Below are positions 49,846 through 64,000 of a stretch of 64,000 nucleotides of DNA, one piece after another (position 1 is the stretch's first letter; every line of letters starts with the position of its first letter). The stretch is from Brachyhypopomus gauderio (lineage: Eukaryota > Chordata > Actinopteri > Gymnotiformes > Hypopomidae), in the NCBI RefSeq assembly GCF_052324685.1, contig NC_135211.1, positions 9,350,914-9,414,913 of the forward strand, read 5' to 3'. Under the pieces are notes generated by a model. The model was not told where the DNA came from, ran no database searches, and saw only the letters and a program-made list of their open reading frames with translations. The translations under genes were made by a program, and so were the position numbers.

Positions 49846-50341
49846 CCTTTGGAGAGTTTCATAAACCGGCGGAAAAAGGCAAGTTTCCCATCAAAGCCAT
49901 ACTGGTCTGGTCTAGTAGGGTTTCACTTGATTGATGCTTGACTTAATCCATAGCTTGGCGAATCTTCCCAGGAGGGTGAGTCTGCCTCTTTGTGTCTGTC
50001 TAACCCATGCGAAGCTAACCAAAGCGAGAGAGTGAGGGTCAGAGCTTTGCAGTTGGATACCAGGTCTTCCCCACCGGCACATCTGCATGTGAAATCGCCA
50101 TTTCACCCCTGCACACTCCCTAATTGTTGTAAAAATTATTTGTGAAATTGCTTTCCACCAGGAGTGTTCTCCACGGCAATTGTCACGTAATTTTCTATGC
50201 ACGGCGGTCCCACAGAGTTAATACACGTGCCCGGACCATTCAGCATATTTGCAATATCAACAACATGCATTATTTATTATTTTGCTTTATTTTTTGTTTT
50301 TTGTATGTGTTAATAAAGCAAATTAAAAGTACCTTTATAAC

Positions 50342-50409
<68 letters not shown>

Positions 50410-51281
50410 CAAATGCTCTCAATAGCCTTCAAACTGTAGTAGCCTACTTTTGGTCTTTTTTCAAAATGTTATGCTGATAACAATCTTGTCCACACGGAGT
50501 ATTTGTCCAGACGCCAAATGACTATTGAAGGCTTTCGTTCAGTTTAACAGGCCTAGTCAATTAACTGTGGGTCAGAGCGCGTGCAGTAAATGTTATGCTT
50601 TAGTGGTTGACCATCTGTACTGTCCGTTCTTAACAAGAATTATAAATGTCATGACCAATCATTCTTGCACATAACATGGGGTAGGGTTTGGGGGTTATGC
50701 GCCGGGTAAGAATGGAACAAATTGTAGTTTATGGTGGGACATTTGCATTCCGCTGCAGGACAATGTGAACGTCTTCAAATAAGTGTTCAGAAATATTTAC
50801 ACATATCTACATATCTATAGATGTGTCTATACTTAGAATACTTGGTCTAGTGTTTTTAAATACTTTCTTTATGAATTTTACTAAACGGTTGGTCTGATAA
50901 TTAAAATGTTTATTTATACAGATGCAATGAGTGAAATGGTTCAAATCCGATACTGGGTGCTATTGAATGCCAGAGCGCGATACTGGTTTTCTGATGTAGG
51001 CTTCTAGTTGTCTTGATCCAGTTTACTCAAAAAGTTAGATTTCCTAATAATTCAATTTTTTTAAATATAATTGGTACTATCATAATGTTAGCAAGACATT
51101 TACATATTAAAACAAGTATTATTAAATAAATTCATAATACAACAGAAGTAATATTTTATACTAGCGTTAGGACAAAACTCTCAACAAATACATGTTCACG
51201 ATGTTTGTATACTTCACATCTACAGAAAGAAAGAAAGCAAGAGGAGTATCAATACAGAGAGAGAAGTTATGAATTATGGCA

Positions 51282-51333
<52 letters not shown>

Positions 51334-51500
51334 AAGCGAGACAGAAAGAGAGAGAATGAGGTGGGGTGCAAAAAAGAGAGCCCTCACAAAACGCTTGATT
51401 AGAACGAACGTTTAGCATACATCTCAAATCAGTGATGAATGAAAATTCCATTTAACATTTCCTGTGTCTTGACTTATAATAGGGTGGGAGGGCAGCAGTT
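47703..51500. other. pax7 upstream intergenic region
   Basis: No gene is seen. It contains a (GA)n tract at 49,770-49,842, a (TA)n tract at 50,345-50,408 and a (TG)n tract at 51,284-51,330. Two segments, about 48,500-48,800 and 49,900-50,230, are of normal complexity in otherwise AT-rich DNA and could be conserved regulatory sequence. That is inference from composition only. Confidence 0.4.
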
Positions 51501-51550
51501 ATATAGGCTCAAAGCGAAACGTCTGTCTGCGGTCTTAACCGTTCACTCCT

Positions 51551-51600
51551 ATTGGTCGCCAGGTCCGAGGCTTTACCCCGTCTTTCCAACAGGAATAAAA
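51551..51600 (+). promoter_or_regulatory. Candidate pax7 promoter (inverted CCAAT box and TATA-like motif)
   Basis: ATTGG (51551-51555) lies 40 bp upstream of AATAAAA (51594-51600), followed by a GC-rich stretch (GTTGCGCGCGCC, 51623-51634). Spacing fits a CCAAT/TATA promoter, with transcription starting near 51,625 and a 5' UTR of about 450 nt before the pax7 ATG. The surrounding 200 bp is unusually GC-rich for the region. Confidence 0.45.
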
Positions 51601-52074
51601 GAGAGGCCGGAGAGCCTATCGTTGCGCGCGCCTGCCCCCTCCCATAACGTGCGCCAAAGTTGGCCACTTAAACTACTCCCAGTCACCAGCAGAGGATTTT
51701 ATCAAAACTAGCAGACCTCTGACTGATTCAAAGCAAACAAACACAATTTACCTTCGTTTAATAAGAGTGCTATAATCCCTTTCCTTCCGCACACTTCGCT
51801 TTAAAAACTTTACACTCTGCGTTCTTGGCTTTTTTAATGAAAAGCACTAGGCAACTGAATGCAAAGTTGTCTGACTTTTTCTTCAGTTTTCTGGGCATAA
51901 TATCCACTGGTGTCTTGTTGGAATTTCGTTTTCTGGGTCGATTTCTGCATGGCTTGTTAAAAAGATCGGACCTGTTGTAGTTTCCTCGGCGAAGGCAAGA
52001 CTGGACCTATCTGTGTGTCTGGTGTTTGACTGAGTAGACTATTTATTTTTTTATTTTTTTTTTGAGTAGCTGGA

Positions 52075-54322
<2,248 letters not shown>

Positions 54323-54907
54323 GTGCGTTAATACGCCGAAAATTGGTTGCTTGATTTATGTGGTGAAATGAAGGCAGTAAGCGATGTTCATCACAGTGCT
54401 AGCTTTAACAAAAGACAAAACCGAAAGATAAACAGGGCATGTGTTGTTTATTCTATTCTACTTGTTATTGAAAAAGGTGAAATTTTGCATAATCCAGTTT
54501 CAAAGTTACAGTTCTTTGTTTTCGTCAGAAGGAATTAGTGCGTCCCTTCGGAAAATAAGTAGACTTTTTGGCAAAAAGCACTGATTTCATGCGGTTAGCT
54601 ACTCAGTGCTTGCTAAATTATTTATGTGATATTAAGTATTTAGACTCCGTAAATTAATTTGGATAGCACATTACTATTTAGCGTATTTTACCTGCCAGTG
54701 TCGACAGCTGTCAGTTGACATTATTTATATCACTTTAACATTTAAAATCATGGAAGTAGGCCAGTGCAAAACTTTTAACCCCTGCAACTTAGCACCAAGC
54801 ATCAAAGGTAGCATCCGCAAGAATTATGAAATATATCAGCAGGGCTATGACTTTCGTTTATGACAGGTTTATAATTTAAAATAAGACATTTAAGTCAACA
54901 CTGTAAC

Positions 54908-54947
<40 letters not shown>

Positions 54948-56687
54948 TCATCATCATCATAAAGAACAAGTCGTTTTTCTATTGATTTAACGAGTATTTT
55001 ACATGAAGTATTTAATAATAATGACAGTGTTTGTTGACATTTTATTATTGTTATGAACGTTTTTATCATAGTCTATAGTTGTTTAATTATTTCATCATGT
55101 TATTTAGTCCTCAAACGGAAAGGCCGTTAGATTAGTTGGAGTATACGTTCCGTGTAACTGCTCATTAGTTGGTGCACCAACCATGGTCATAGTTGTTCAT
55201 GCAAACCTTCAGCACATCTTCTTCTGAACTTCAGCATACGAACATGATCTTTTGGGCTTTTGCAGGACAGTGAGGTGCAACAGCACAATCCTCGCAATAC
55301 TGACACGTGAATGGGTCTGTTCACTATTTTTAAAATCCTTGGGAAAACAAAGTATGTGTATCTGCGTGTAGAGGATGTACATGTGTAGGAAAATGACAGC
55401 TTGTTTTTGCTTTAATCTTGCAAAGTGTGCCGTAACACAGTCGTTTTATTTAGTGTGCTTTTGCGTGTGTCGTGGACTATTTTCTACATACGCTGTCTTT
55501 CAGAGAAAGTTATGATAACTAGTAAACTGCAGATTCGTGTGCAACTGGAATAATATTTTGAGATATTTAATTATCATATTATAGCTCCGTTAAGCAAAAA
55601 TAAAAAACTACCCAAGGGCAACACAACCGATTATCCTGATTGTGAAAGTAGAACGTAGTTGTTTTGTCTGATGCAAAGCTTGAAATATAATTATACAGTT
55701 ACTAAGAATGATAAACTTGTTCTTTGCAACCACAAAATTATTTAGTGTGTTTATGTTAGTGTGTTGGTGTATATTAATTACGGTAGATTTTATTTAAAAT
55801 TGTTTTAGGTCAATATATCATGCAAACAGACTTGGCTTTCCTTTTTTATGCGTGTGCTATCAGAGGTGTTGCAGACTACATGTGTTAACTATTCTCACAT
55901 ATCTGTCTTAATAGCATCGTGTCTACACCATATAATTAAATGTGCTGTAAAATTCTTGAAAGGGTTCCTATTCCCCCGTTTAAGTTTGCCATCCGGATAA
56001 CACTTAATAATGTTAAGACCTATTAGAGTTAGTGGAGAAAATGCTGTCTTTTGAATGGGTGGCTGTGTTTGAGAGGGGCGTAATAGCTCGCGGGTATGTT
56101 AGGAAACGCGTTTATCCTCAATCATCCCTGACTCGATCGGGTTTCAAGCACAAACGTAATGTTGAAGGGTTTTAAGCCCGATTAAACTGAGCCTTTTCTT
56201 TTCACTTTCATCTCTAACGGCGTACTCTGGCTTGCCCAGGGCATACATTCATGAGATTTTATTTTATAGGACAGAATTGTAATTTATTTTATGCATTTAT
56301 GTATATATAGCCTATATATATGTATGTGTTTGTTTGTTACAGTTCTTCTAAACGATCTTATATATTCCATTTAACATTCGATGAAAAACAAAGGTTATAA
56401 ATGTGGGCATAGGCTTATGCAGTCTTTGAAAAACTACACTTCATTTATACATTGACAAATGTGTAAATATTAACATTTTATGGTCGGGGCCGATACAATT
56501 CAGTCGCCCGGTGGGCTTCACCTGATGTCCTCGTTACGGAAGCCCACAAATTATGAGCGTCGGGAGAGTTTGCTAAAATCTGTCAAGCTTAATTAGTATC
56601 TAATAGGTTATGCCGAGGCGGGTAGCTCTTGTCTGACAGCTCACCTGGTCCTCCTTTTGTTTGTGAGAACCAGTCAAAGGGGACGTT

Positions 56688-56703
56688 GTGTGTGCGTGTG
56701 CGT

Positions 56704-56787
<84 letters not shown>

Positions 56788-56790
56788 GCG
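56688..56790. repeat. (GT)n / GTGCGT microsatellite
   Basis: Long GT run with GTGCGT variants at both ends, in pax7 intron 4. Frames reading Val-Cys repeats across it are artefacts. Confidence 0.95.
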
Positions 56791-57164
56791 TGTGTCGGTG
56801 GTGGGGGGTCCTACGTGTCCGCACGTCCGTTTATCAGGAACCATCTGCACCGGCTACACAGGCAAACGTGTATGTTAGGACGTGTCAGAGAGAGAGAGAC
56901 GATGGACACTTCAGCAAATCGGAGGATTACCTGAGGTTCTCAATCTAATCAAACAGAGACCAGACAGGATTTAGTCGTGTTGTGAGTGGATAATGACAGA
57001 GGGCCAGGAGAGAGATAGTGCCGTGTCAGGCAGTCCGACGCTCCAGGCTCGGTTTCAATGTGCATATTCAATTAAACAGAGAGTGTCGCGGTGGAACCTA
57101 AGGATATTTCCAACAAAAAGGAGACAAAGGAATGTTTGAATAATCAGATATCACTGTCATGAAG

Positions 57165-57344
57165 AACCAGAACAGACTGCCTGGACTCTCGGTCATATTT
57201 AACCAGGACAGACTGCCTGGGCGCTCGGTCATATTTAACCAGGACAGACTGCCTGGACTCTCGGTCATATATAACCAGGACAGACTGCCTGGGCGCTCGG
57301 TCATATTTAACCAGGACAGACTGCCTGGGCGCTCGGTCATATCT
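57165..57344. repeat. 36-bp minisatellite, five copies
   Basis: Five head-to-tail units of AACCAGGACAGACTGCCTGG followed by (A/G)C(T/G)CTCGGTCATATTT. Two unit types, ACTCTCGG and GCGCTCGG, occur in the order ACT, GCG, ACT, GCG, GCG, which suggests duplication of two-unit blocks. Because 36 is a multiple of 3 both strands stay open. The resulting 12-residue repeat frames are chance by-products within pax7 intron 4. Confidence 0.93.
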
Positions 57345-58040
57345 TAAGCATAACAGAGAACGCTTACCATTCTGCTTTAAAAAACGTGCAAAATATCGAT
57401 TGTGAGTAATAAGTAGGCTAGTCTACATATGTTGTATCAAATTTATTAAACGCAAACGTCTTGCAAGTCTTGGTTCGATGTGCTTTTAATCAGTCTTCAC
57501 TCGTTCATCACTAGTTCTTCGTCAGCCATCTTCGCCAATACCTTAACGTGAACGCACGTCGTATACGCCGTCCTTCTTGTGAACCAAACGTGGACCATTT
57601 ATATAAAATAATATGCATACCCTACTTCGAAAGCCTCCCCGAAAGAGAAGCACAGGGGAGTGAAGCGGTCGAAAACTTCAAACAAATCCATCTAAAATAT
57701 TATGTGTGAGCGCGAGAGAGAGAGATTTAGTGAAAGTATGAGGAAGTTATTTAGCTATTAATATCATTTTCCCCCAGGCACAGAGAGTCACTCCATCTGC
57801 ACTTTCTCGCAGCTATTTGGCGGGGTTGAAATTGAGGGAGACCCAAATGCTGGGGAGAGATAACACAACCATCACAGCCTGGACCCTGTGCTGTGCATCA
57901 CTGCATTAAACTCGGATTAACCTCTCCTTTCCCGTCTCTTACCACTCACCACTCTTCCCTGGAACTTATATCGCAGCATTTATTTACCAGCGTTTACAGA
58001 ATAGCCCTATAAACTATAAACTTTATGATTTTAAGCGTTT

Positions 58041-58041
58041 A

Positions 58042-58100
<59 letters not shown>
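58041..58100. repeat. (TTA)n microsatellite
   Basis: About 20 uninterrupted TTA units in pax7 intron 4. Confidence 0.95.
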
Positions 58101-58101
<1 letters not shown>

Positions 58102-59263
58102 ATAATAAAGCAACGACAATTACGTCTGATGTTGATTCAAGCGCACATATTGAAAGAGCATATTTTTCAAGCTGAAAGGGTATTATGACAATTATTGTTT
58201 TGTTTTACCTGTTCATATCAGAGATTTAAGTGCAACCTGTACGTCTGCATATGGCAATTTTGAAATATATAATAATTGTGCAAAATCTTCATCACTTTTT
58301 GTCTGTTTTGATAACAATTCTATTCGAAAAGATAATTGATTTAAAGATTAACGAAACGTTTGCGTAGCATGACTTGTCCACGTTCACCAAGAAAAAATTG
58401 ATTTCCTAACCAGCTTCGAATTATATTAATTGCTTTTGAAATAGCATGTAGACTGAAATATAAAACATTTACATTTACAATGGATGTAGCCCATATAGCC
58501 ATAATAGCCTAAATCGGAATTTAAAACGGATTGTTAATCGTAGTCTGAATACCATTGAATACCTGTTCTTAAAGAATAAGTAGTAAAACACAGGAGGTGA
58601 GGTTGTAAGGGCAGTTAAAGTAAATAGAGACACTCATAGTCTTTTTGATCTTTGAACGCTTTTACTTATCAGAACCATTTGTGATGGCAGATACGATGGG
58701 AGGTCTTCGTATTACGGAATTAGAATGGTATATTTAAGGCTGTCGGTCAATTAATTAATTAATCGTGCCGTACTGTAACAGACAAGCACAGCTTGTACCT
58801 GTGCAGAAATGTTAGAGAACAGTTATTTCATTTTTAGTATGTAGATTTTTGTAGCCGTTAAAGTGAATTCTTATTACTTATTACTGATTGAGAAATGTGT
58901 TTCAAGCACAAAAGCGAGTTGATAATCTTCTCATGCATTCTATTCGATTTTGCTGTTTGTTTGAAAGTGTTGAATTGTATTAGTATATTACTAAGGTTAA
59001 CGTCCTTTAAATGTCACACGTCTATATATAATTTGTTTGTTTTGTTTAGGGGTAAAGTAACTTCATTAATTTATGAATAAGTAGGGTTTATGTTTATCAC
59101 GTTCATATTTTGATAATGGCTCCAGAGGACCAGTGCACACCACTGATTTTGACATGCGTGGATCTCCGCCTTAGCCTCTCTCCTCTTATATTTGATTTGT
59201 GAGGGTGGATCATACTTGACACCGAGAAGCAACGACGCCGTTGTGCTCTGGCCTCGTTAAGCG

Positions 59264-59268
59264 GCGTG

Positions 59269-59304
<36 letters not shown>

Positions 59305-59321
59305 TGTGTGTGTGTGTGTGT
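59264..59321. repeat. (GCGT)n-(GT)n microsatellite
   Basis: About ten GCGT tetranucleotides followed by GT dinucleotides in pax7 intron 4. CpG at every unit makes it a likely methylated, unstable tract. Confidence 0.92.
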
Positions 59322-61657
59322 CTGGAGGTGTTGGCTGCATGCTGGTATGAACGGAATAAGAATACATTGTGAATAGGTGAGCACTTTGACGAGTATTCAA
59401 TGAACGATATCGTACGTAAGCAGCATAACTTAGAAAATATGTAAATAAGTATTATGTAAATAGTGGTATAAATAAATAGGTAAATAAGTCAATAAATATT
59501 GGCTTTATTTGGGTAGATTATAGGCCTACTTACAGTAACACTGTATGATATAATGCAATCAGTATAATATAAACATTATAATATAATGCAATCAGTCTGC
59601 CACAAAACGAATGATGCATCTAAGCGATGCTTACAAAATTCAGAACATTGTCTACGTTTAAAGGCCATCTATCCAAGCGTGCACATATGCAGCTTGAGTT
59701 TAACAGCCCGTCTTGTCAGTCTGATCACTGTCTAAAATATGATCTATGTTTTCCCGATATATTAGAAGACCGGTCTTCTAATACTTAAGTATAGAAAAAA
59801 CAGTTTCTTTTGCGTACCCACGTCGGTCATTTGCACAGAATGCATACGCACCATCAATTATAATTGTTGTCCTCCCGTCATAATTATTCCCTACAGTTTT
59901 ATAAAAGGCCTGCTTCTGGCGAGTGGACATAATTTGTCGTTTGGTCCCGTTGGCCACCATTGAAAGATCCGCTCAAGTGCCTATTAAACAACAATAGTGG
60001 ATTCAGGGCTGCAGGAGAATTGCCAAAAGATGTCCAAAAATGACTCTCACTTGAAGATATCACCTCGCCTCACCAACCTCCAAGGAGCTCATATCGTCGA
60101 CGAAAAAGCTGTTTTAGCAACAAGTAGGCCTAATTGGTAAGAGTCTTAAAATGTAACAAATGGTGAAATCAACAGTTTGAACGTTGCATTTAGTGAACCT
60201 AATATATTTAACACGAGTAACATTTCAGGACGCTTGTCATTAACTAAACAGCAATAGATAAACAAACAAACAAAAAGCAAATAAACAAATATAAACAAGT
60301 ACGTAGGCTATACGAAATTGCATATTTGAGAATTTTTTTATAATTATAGTACAACTAATTTGTTCTCGATGTGAAAATTTGTTATTGACCAGGCGCGCTA
60401 CTTTCACAAAAGAAATTCAGACTGCGCGAGTTCATCAGTCGTTCTTTGTGGCATGTATCTCACTAAACGTTCAATTAGGCGGAGAATTTGAAGCTGACAC
60501 GGATACGCCATCCAGCGAGCTTCTGCTGTGTCTGACTCGGAACTCATAACTTGACCAGCCTTCCTTTTACTGAAACGAATGCGTTGAACCTGTCAGATCC
60601 AATTAGAGCTTCTAAACGCATAAATGCTCCCTTCAGAAACAGTAGGCGGTGAAAAGCGGCTGTACCCCTTCCCAGTCCTGCTGTTGACGTGCAGAGTAGA
60701 GTTTATGACTAGAGGAGGTTTGTTCAGAAATGTGTGGGGATTATAGGGCAAACCATCGTGTTCAGTGTCGATCCCTTCTAATTGGGTATGAAATTAATTA
60801 GGGTAGACGTCCCTTTAAGACCTTAACGTTTCAAGCATTTAAAGGTCTAACTGTGGATTAATGGCTTATAGCCAATATTAAAATTTATTGCTGTTTTAAA
60901 AATTGTAATACTGCCTGTCTACCGTCAAAAGAACTCAACAAAATAGATTGTCGTTTTTTCACGTAGTTTTTTTGTTCCGTGATTTTGCAGAGTTCGTTGC
61001 TATAATTTTTATACTTCATTCCCTCCTTGGGCAAATAAATAGGTTCTTAGAATGCTCTTTTTTATAGGAAACACTGCTGTGAATATTAAGGAAGACTGTG
61101 CTTTGGGTGGACATTGTGTGAATTGCATTATTTGCACTCTCCTTTTCTGCACTTTGTGTGGGTCTGAATGTGTGTTTTTCGCTCTTTGAATAAGATATCG
61201 GGGACTGCTTGAACCATCCTCCATACTGGTTGAATGGAGAGAAAATTCAATTGTCTTCTTTTTCATGAAAAGCATTTTGTTCTTTAATTGAATGCTGCCT
61301 TCCTTTGCTTGTGTCGGTCCTACGACCTCTCTGAAGTCTGACAGACTCCTCTCTCCATTGTCAGACAAAGTGCTTATGAAAAAAGAGAGAGAGAAAGAGA
61401 AAAGGGAGGAGGGAGAAAAAAGAGCCCTCTGTTATTTTGTGTCTCGAGATTTTGCACACAGGCTATTCAATGGAGTTGATGAACTCCTTCAAAAAGTTTA
61501 TTAAGGCTAAGAAGACAATGAGGACTAAAGCCTCTGGGCTAGGCAGCAGACAGTTTATAAACTAGCGTCCATTGTCCATCAGAGGCAGATGCATGAATAC
61601 TTGTGAATGGGGTCTTCAAACTGACACGATCAGGCTGGACAGCAACATGTTAAAAGG

Positions 61658-61803
61658 AGAGAGATAGATGGAAAATAGAGGTTGAGAGAGATGAGAGGGG
61701 GGGGGAGAAAGAGAGATGAGAGAGAGGGAAGGAAAATGAGAGGGAGATGAGAGATGAGAGAGAGAGAGAAAGAGAGAGAGAGAAAGAGATAGATGAGAGA
61801 GTG
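61658..61803. repeat. GA-rich low-complexity tract
   Basis: Imperfect AGAGAG/GATGAG repeats with a G run. The minus-strand Ser/Leu-rich frame across it is an artefact. Confidence 0.85.
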
Positions 61804-64000
61804 CAGGGCATCTATTTGCCTTAGTGTACATGGCCAGAGACTTCGGGGTATCCATTGATTAAATTTTCAAACTTCAAACTTTACTTACTCCTTCAGTACA
61901 AGAACCAATGCAAACATGTCAGATCTACAAAGTGAGCTCAACCTCCTTTTGGTGTTGTGTGTTCATTGCTGCTATTCACTCCTGGATGTACACATGTTCA
62001 CTGGATGTGAAATTAGTGTCATATTTTCAATCTTTTGGCAATAGTACATTTATTTTTTTGGCAAATTAGAGAAAATTCTCTCAAGCTGGGATTCACCATT
62101 GCAGTAAATGGAAAAATATATATATATAAACTACACTCATTCAAGTCAGCATACCCTCTCTGTTTCTTTGCCTTTCACCATCATAGGGAGGCATGTGATT
62201 TGCAACCATACTAATGTGCTCATAATCTCCCTAAAGTGTGAGCCCAGTGCATAGGTGATCTGGTGTTGGCTATGGTGAGCCATGAACAAGCCCCGCCCCA
62301 ATCTGGCAGGTGTCAACATTAGCAACACAATTGGCTCCCAGAGCACTAGTGAATAACTTCAGCTGTGTGTGGTGTAGTGAAAAGGTGGAGGGACAACTAC
62401 ACCTAGCTGGCATACACTGAAAGACCAGGGCCCAGGCTCCTTTAAACAAACAACTAAAATAAAAAGACAGGATGATGAAAAGATCAATAATGTGTTAGTT
62501 GGTGAAACAGAGCTCTGATGGCTGTGGCCCTTGGAGATGTGTTTTTCTTATTTATTGTTGTTTTCTTCTTTAATATTGTGAGGCACTTCTTGTTGGTATT
62601 GGTGATCCAATTTACACTGGAGTCGTAGCAGGCCCAGTCTGATATTTGGCTGATAATTTGTTTACGATGAGGTCGGCTCAACAAGCTGCCCACAGCCTAA
62701 GGGACTTGTAAACTAATGACCTCAGATATGTGCACTTAAAACTTTGTGATGGGCCCAAACTCTCTGGGGACAGTGCAGCACTGGGTAGGGGCCGGGTCGA
62801 TATGCTCGTGGGATTACAGGTCTTTGCTTTCATTAGACAAAGCTTTCACTGAAGAGTGTAGGGGGGTTTGCAAAAGGGATGAAGTGACATTGGGGTTGCT
62901 AGCTTTTGTCATTTTCAAGTAGGTGTTTGTCCTGACAAGAGAAAACAATGTCTCCAAAGGCCATTTCTGTGTCTAGCCATCTCTCTTGGTAATTCTGGAC
63001 CATGTCTTCGGACAGGACAAGGGTTGTCAATGGCACAAATTAGGCCTCTAAAGGGTTTTAACTCCAAGGTGAATTTGTTGCTGGAGTGGGAGGCAGTTCT
63101 GATTTAATTGGATGTTTTAGAGCTGTTTTCTTGCCACCCACTCAAAATATCTCTCAGAAAACAAATAGAAAGTAAAGGGCTCTTTGGCTTGTTGCTCAGG
63201 TTTGTGTGAAGCACATCTCATAAAGTGAGTGTTTTGATTATATTGCATGCTCTGAGTAGATATGGATATATACAGCCATCAAACCAGATCTTGCTGGTCT
63301 GTGGTTGAAAAAAATCCCATAGGTTGGATATTAGAAATTCTCTCTTGTATGATTTCACTTTTCCTGTATGATTTTCTCTTGTTGGAAATTTTAAAACATG
63401 AAGACAGAAACACTATTTTCAATGCACATTCATTAAGGGACTCTTGTTTTTCCGGGCTTGGAATCTATTTATTGTGTATAGTTTGACACTTATTTCTCCA
63501 AATTGCTCCTTTGTGCTGAAAAGACCCATTTATACTGAAGAAAGCTGCATTTTTTGTGAATACTTGTGTTTTTTTTAATGGCTTCTAGATTTAAATGCCT
63601 TTGTTGAAGCTGAAATGTTTGGGGTTGTAATTTCTTGATATGTTCCAATCCACCCTTTTCTTTTTTCACAAAAAAATCATTAATTTTTCATGAAACTGAT
63701 AAATATATATTTTTCTTATTCTTCTTATTCTATGCAAATATTGTTTTGTTCAGAACTGTATAAAGAGTTATTTACAAAAGTAATCAAAAAAAAAACTTTT
63801 TTCCAGATCTCACAATGTTGTCAGACAAGTTTTTTGTGTGTGTATGTGTCTTACTGCCTACAAAACACTTATGCATGTATTGTGAAATATAGAAACATAA
63901 AGATAATTATATGAAAAATAAAATGAACATATAAAATACAGTAGACAATGAAAACGCCCTTTTAAACAGCAATTGGTCTTTCAATTATACGCATTTTGTA

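Larger units (their letters stand above)
54323..64000 (+). other. pax7: pax7 intron 4 (5' 9.7 kb)
   Basis: No homeodomain exon or unrelated gene was found. The intron contains microsatellites at 54,090-54,147 (TA), 54,907-54,946 (AAT), 56,688-56,790 (GT), 58,041-58,100 (TTA) and 59,264-59,321 (GCGT, then GT), GA-rich DNA at 61,660-61,803 and a 36-bp minisatellite at 57,165-57,344. Several complex segments (about 56,480-56,680, 57,770-57,930 and 62,740-63,110) stand out from the AT-rich background and are candidates for regulatory DNA. None can be confirmed here. Confidence 0.7.

Noticed and set aside
56600..56948. Overlapping frames around the GT repeat in pax7 intron 4
   Set aside because: Microsatellite translation with flanking intronic sequence.
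57165..57344. CRISPR-like direct repeat array
   Set aside because: The repeats are contiguous with no spacers, and the DNA is from an animal genome.
57098..57347. Frames with a 12-residue repeat (RLPGLSVIFNQD and its antisense) in pax7 intron 4
   Set aside because: The 36-bp minisatellite period is a multiple of 3, which automatically gives open repeated frames on both strands.
54323..64000. pax7 homeodomain exon
   Set aside because: Looked for sequence encoding the paired-type homeodomain downstream of exon 4 and found none, so it probably lies to the right of the window.

Overview
The window is animal nuclear DNA, almost certainly from a ray-finned fish. It carries intron-split vertebrate genes (a MUC3/MUC17-type membrane mucin, mrps16, pax7), solo LTRs, hAT and Tc1/mariner elements, L2-type LINEs with a UnaL2-like tail hairpin, and abundant GT, AT and GA microsatellites. 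Nothing prokaryotic or viral is present. An otophysan host would fit, but that is only an impression from the repeats and the pax7 exons.

Layout. 1-3,240: repeat-rich flank with a hAT-like remnant, a 178-bp hAT MITE, an LTR-like fragment and a complete solo LTR. 3,240-36,700, minus strand: one very large transmembrane mucin gene. Read 5' to 3' on the minus strand it has a signal-peptide exon (36,386-36,485), a 2.1-kb intron full of nested transposons, a giant Ser/Thr-rich exon of about 27.8 kb (about 6.42-34.28 kb; roughly 27 near-identical 327-residue repeats plus diverged end units), a short S/T-rich exon, an EGF-like exon, three SEA-domain exons, a 52-nt exon, a second EGF-like exon, a transmembrane exon and a short cytoplasmic-tail exon with a poly(A) signal. 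40,790-41,850, minus strand: mrps16, complete in three coding exons. 43.1-45.0 kb: a LINE interrupted by an oppositely oriented L2-type LINE. 47.4-47.7 kb: a solo LTR with a perfect target duplication. 51.5 kb to the right edge, plus strand: promoter and first four coding exons of pax7 (whole paired domain and octapeptide). The homeodomain exons lie beyond the window, and the last 9.7 kb is intron 4.

The three genes have unrelated jobs: an epithelial-surface glycoprotein, a mitochondrial ribosomal protein and a muscle-progenitor/neural-crest transcription factor. The most unusual object is the mucin. Its 981-bp repeat stays in frame for about 27.9 kb, shows nested higher-order duplications (3,948 and 2,943 bp) that look recent, and is followed by a MUC17-like EGF-SEA-EGF-TM tail in which one small phase-compatible exon has two consecutive in-frame stop codons. 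The gene is therefore either alternatively spliced to lose its anchor, recently damaged, or mis-modelled at that point.
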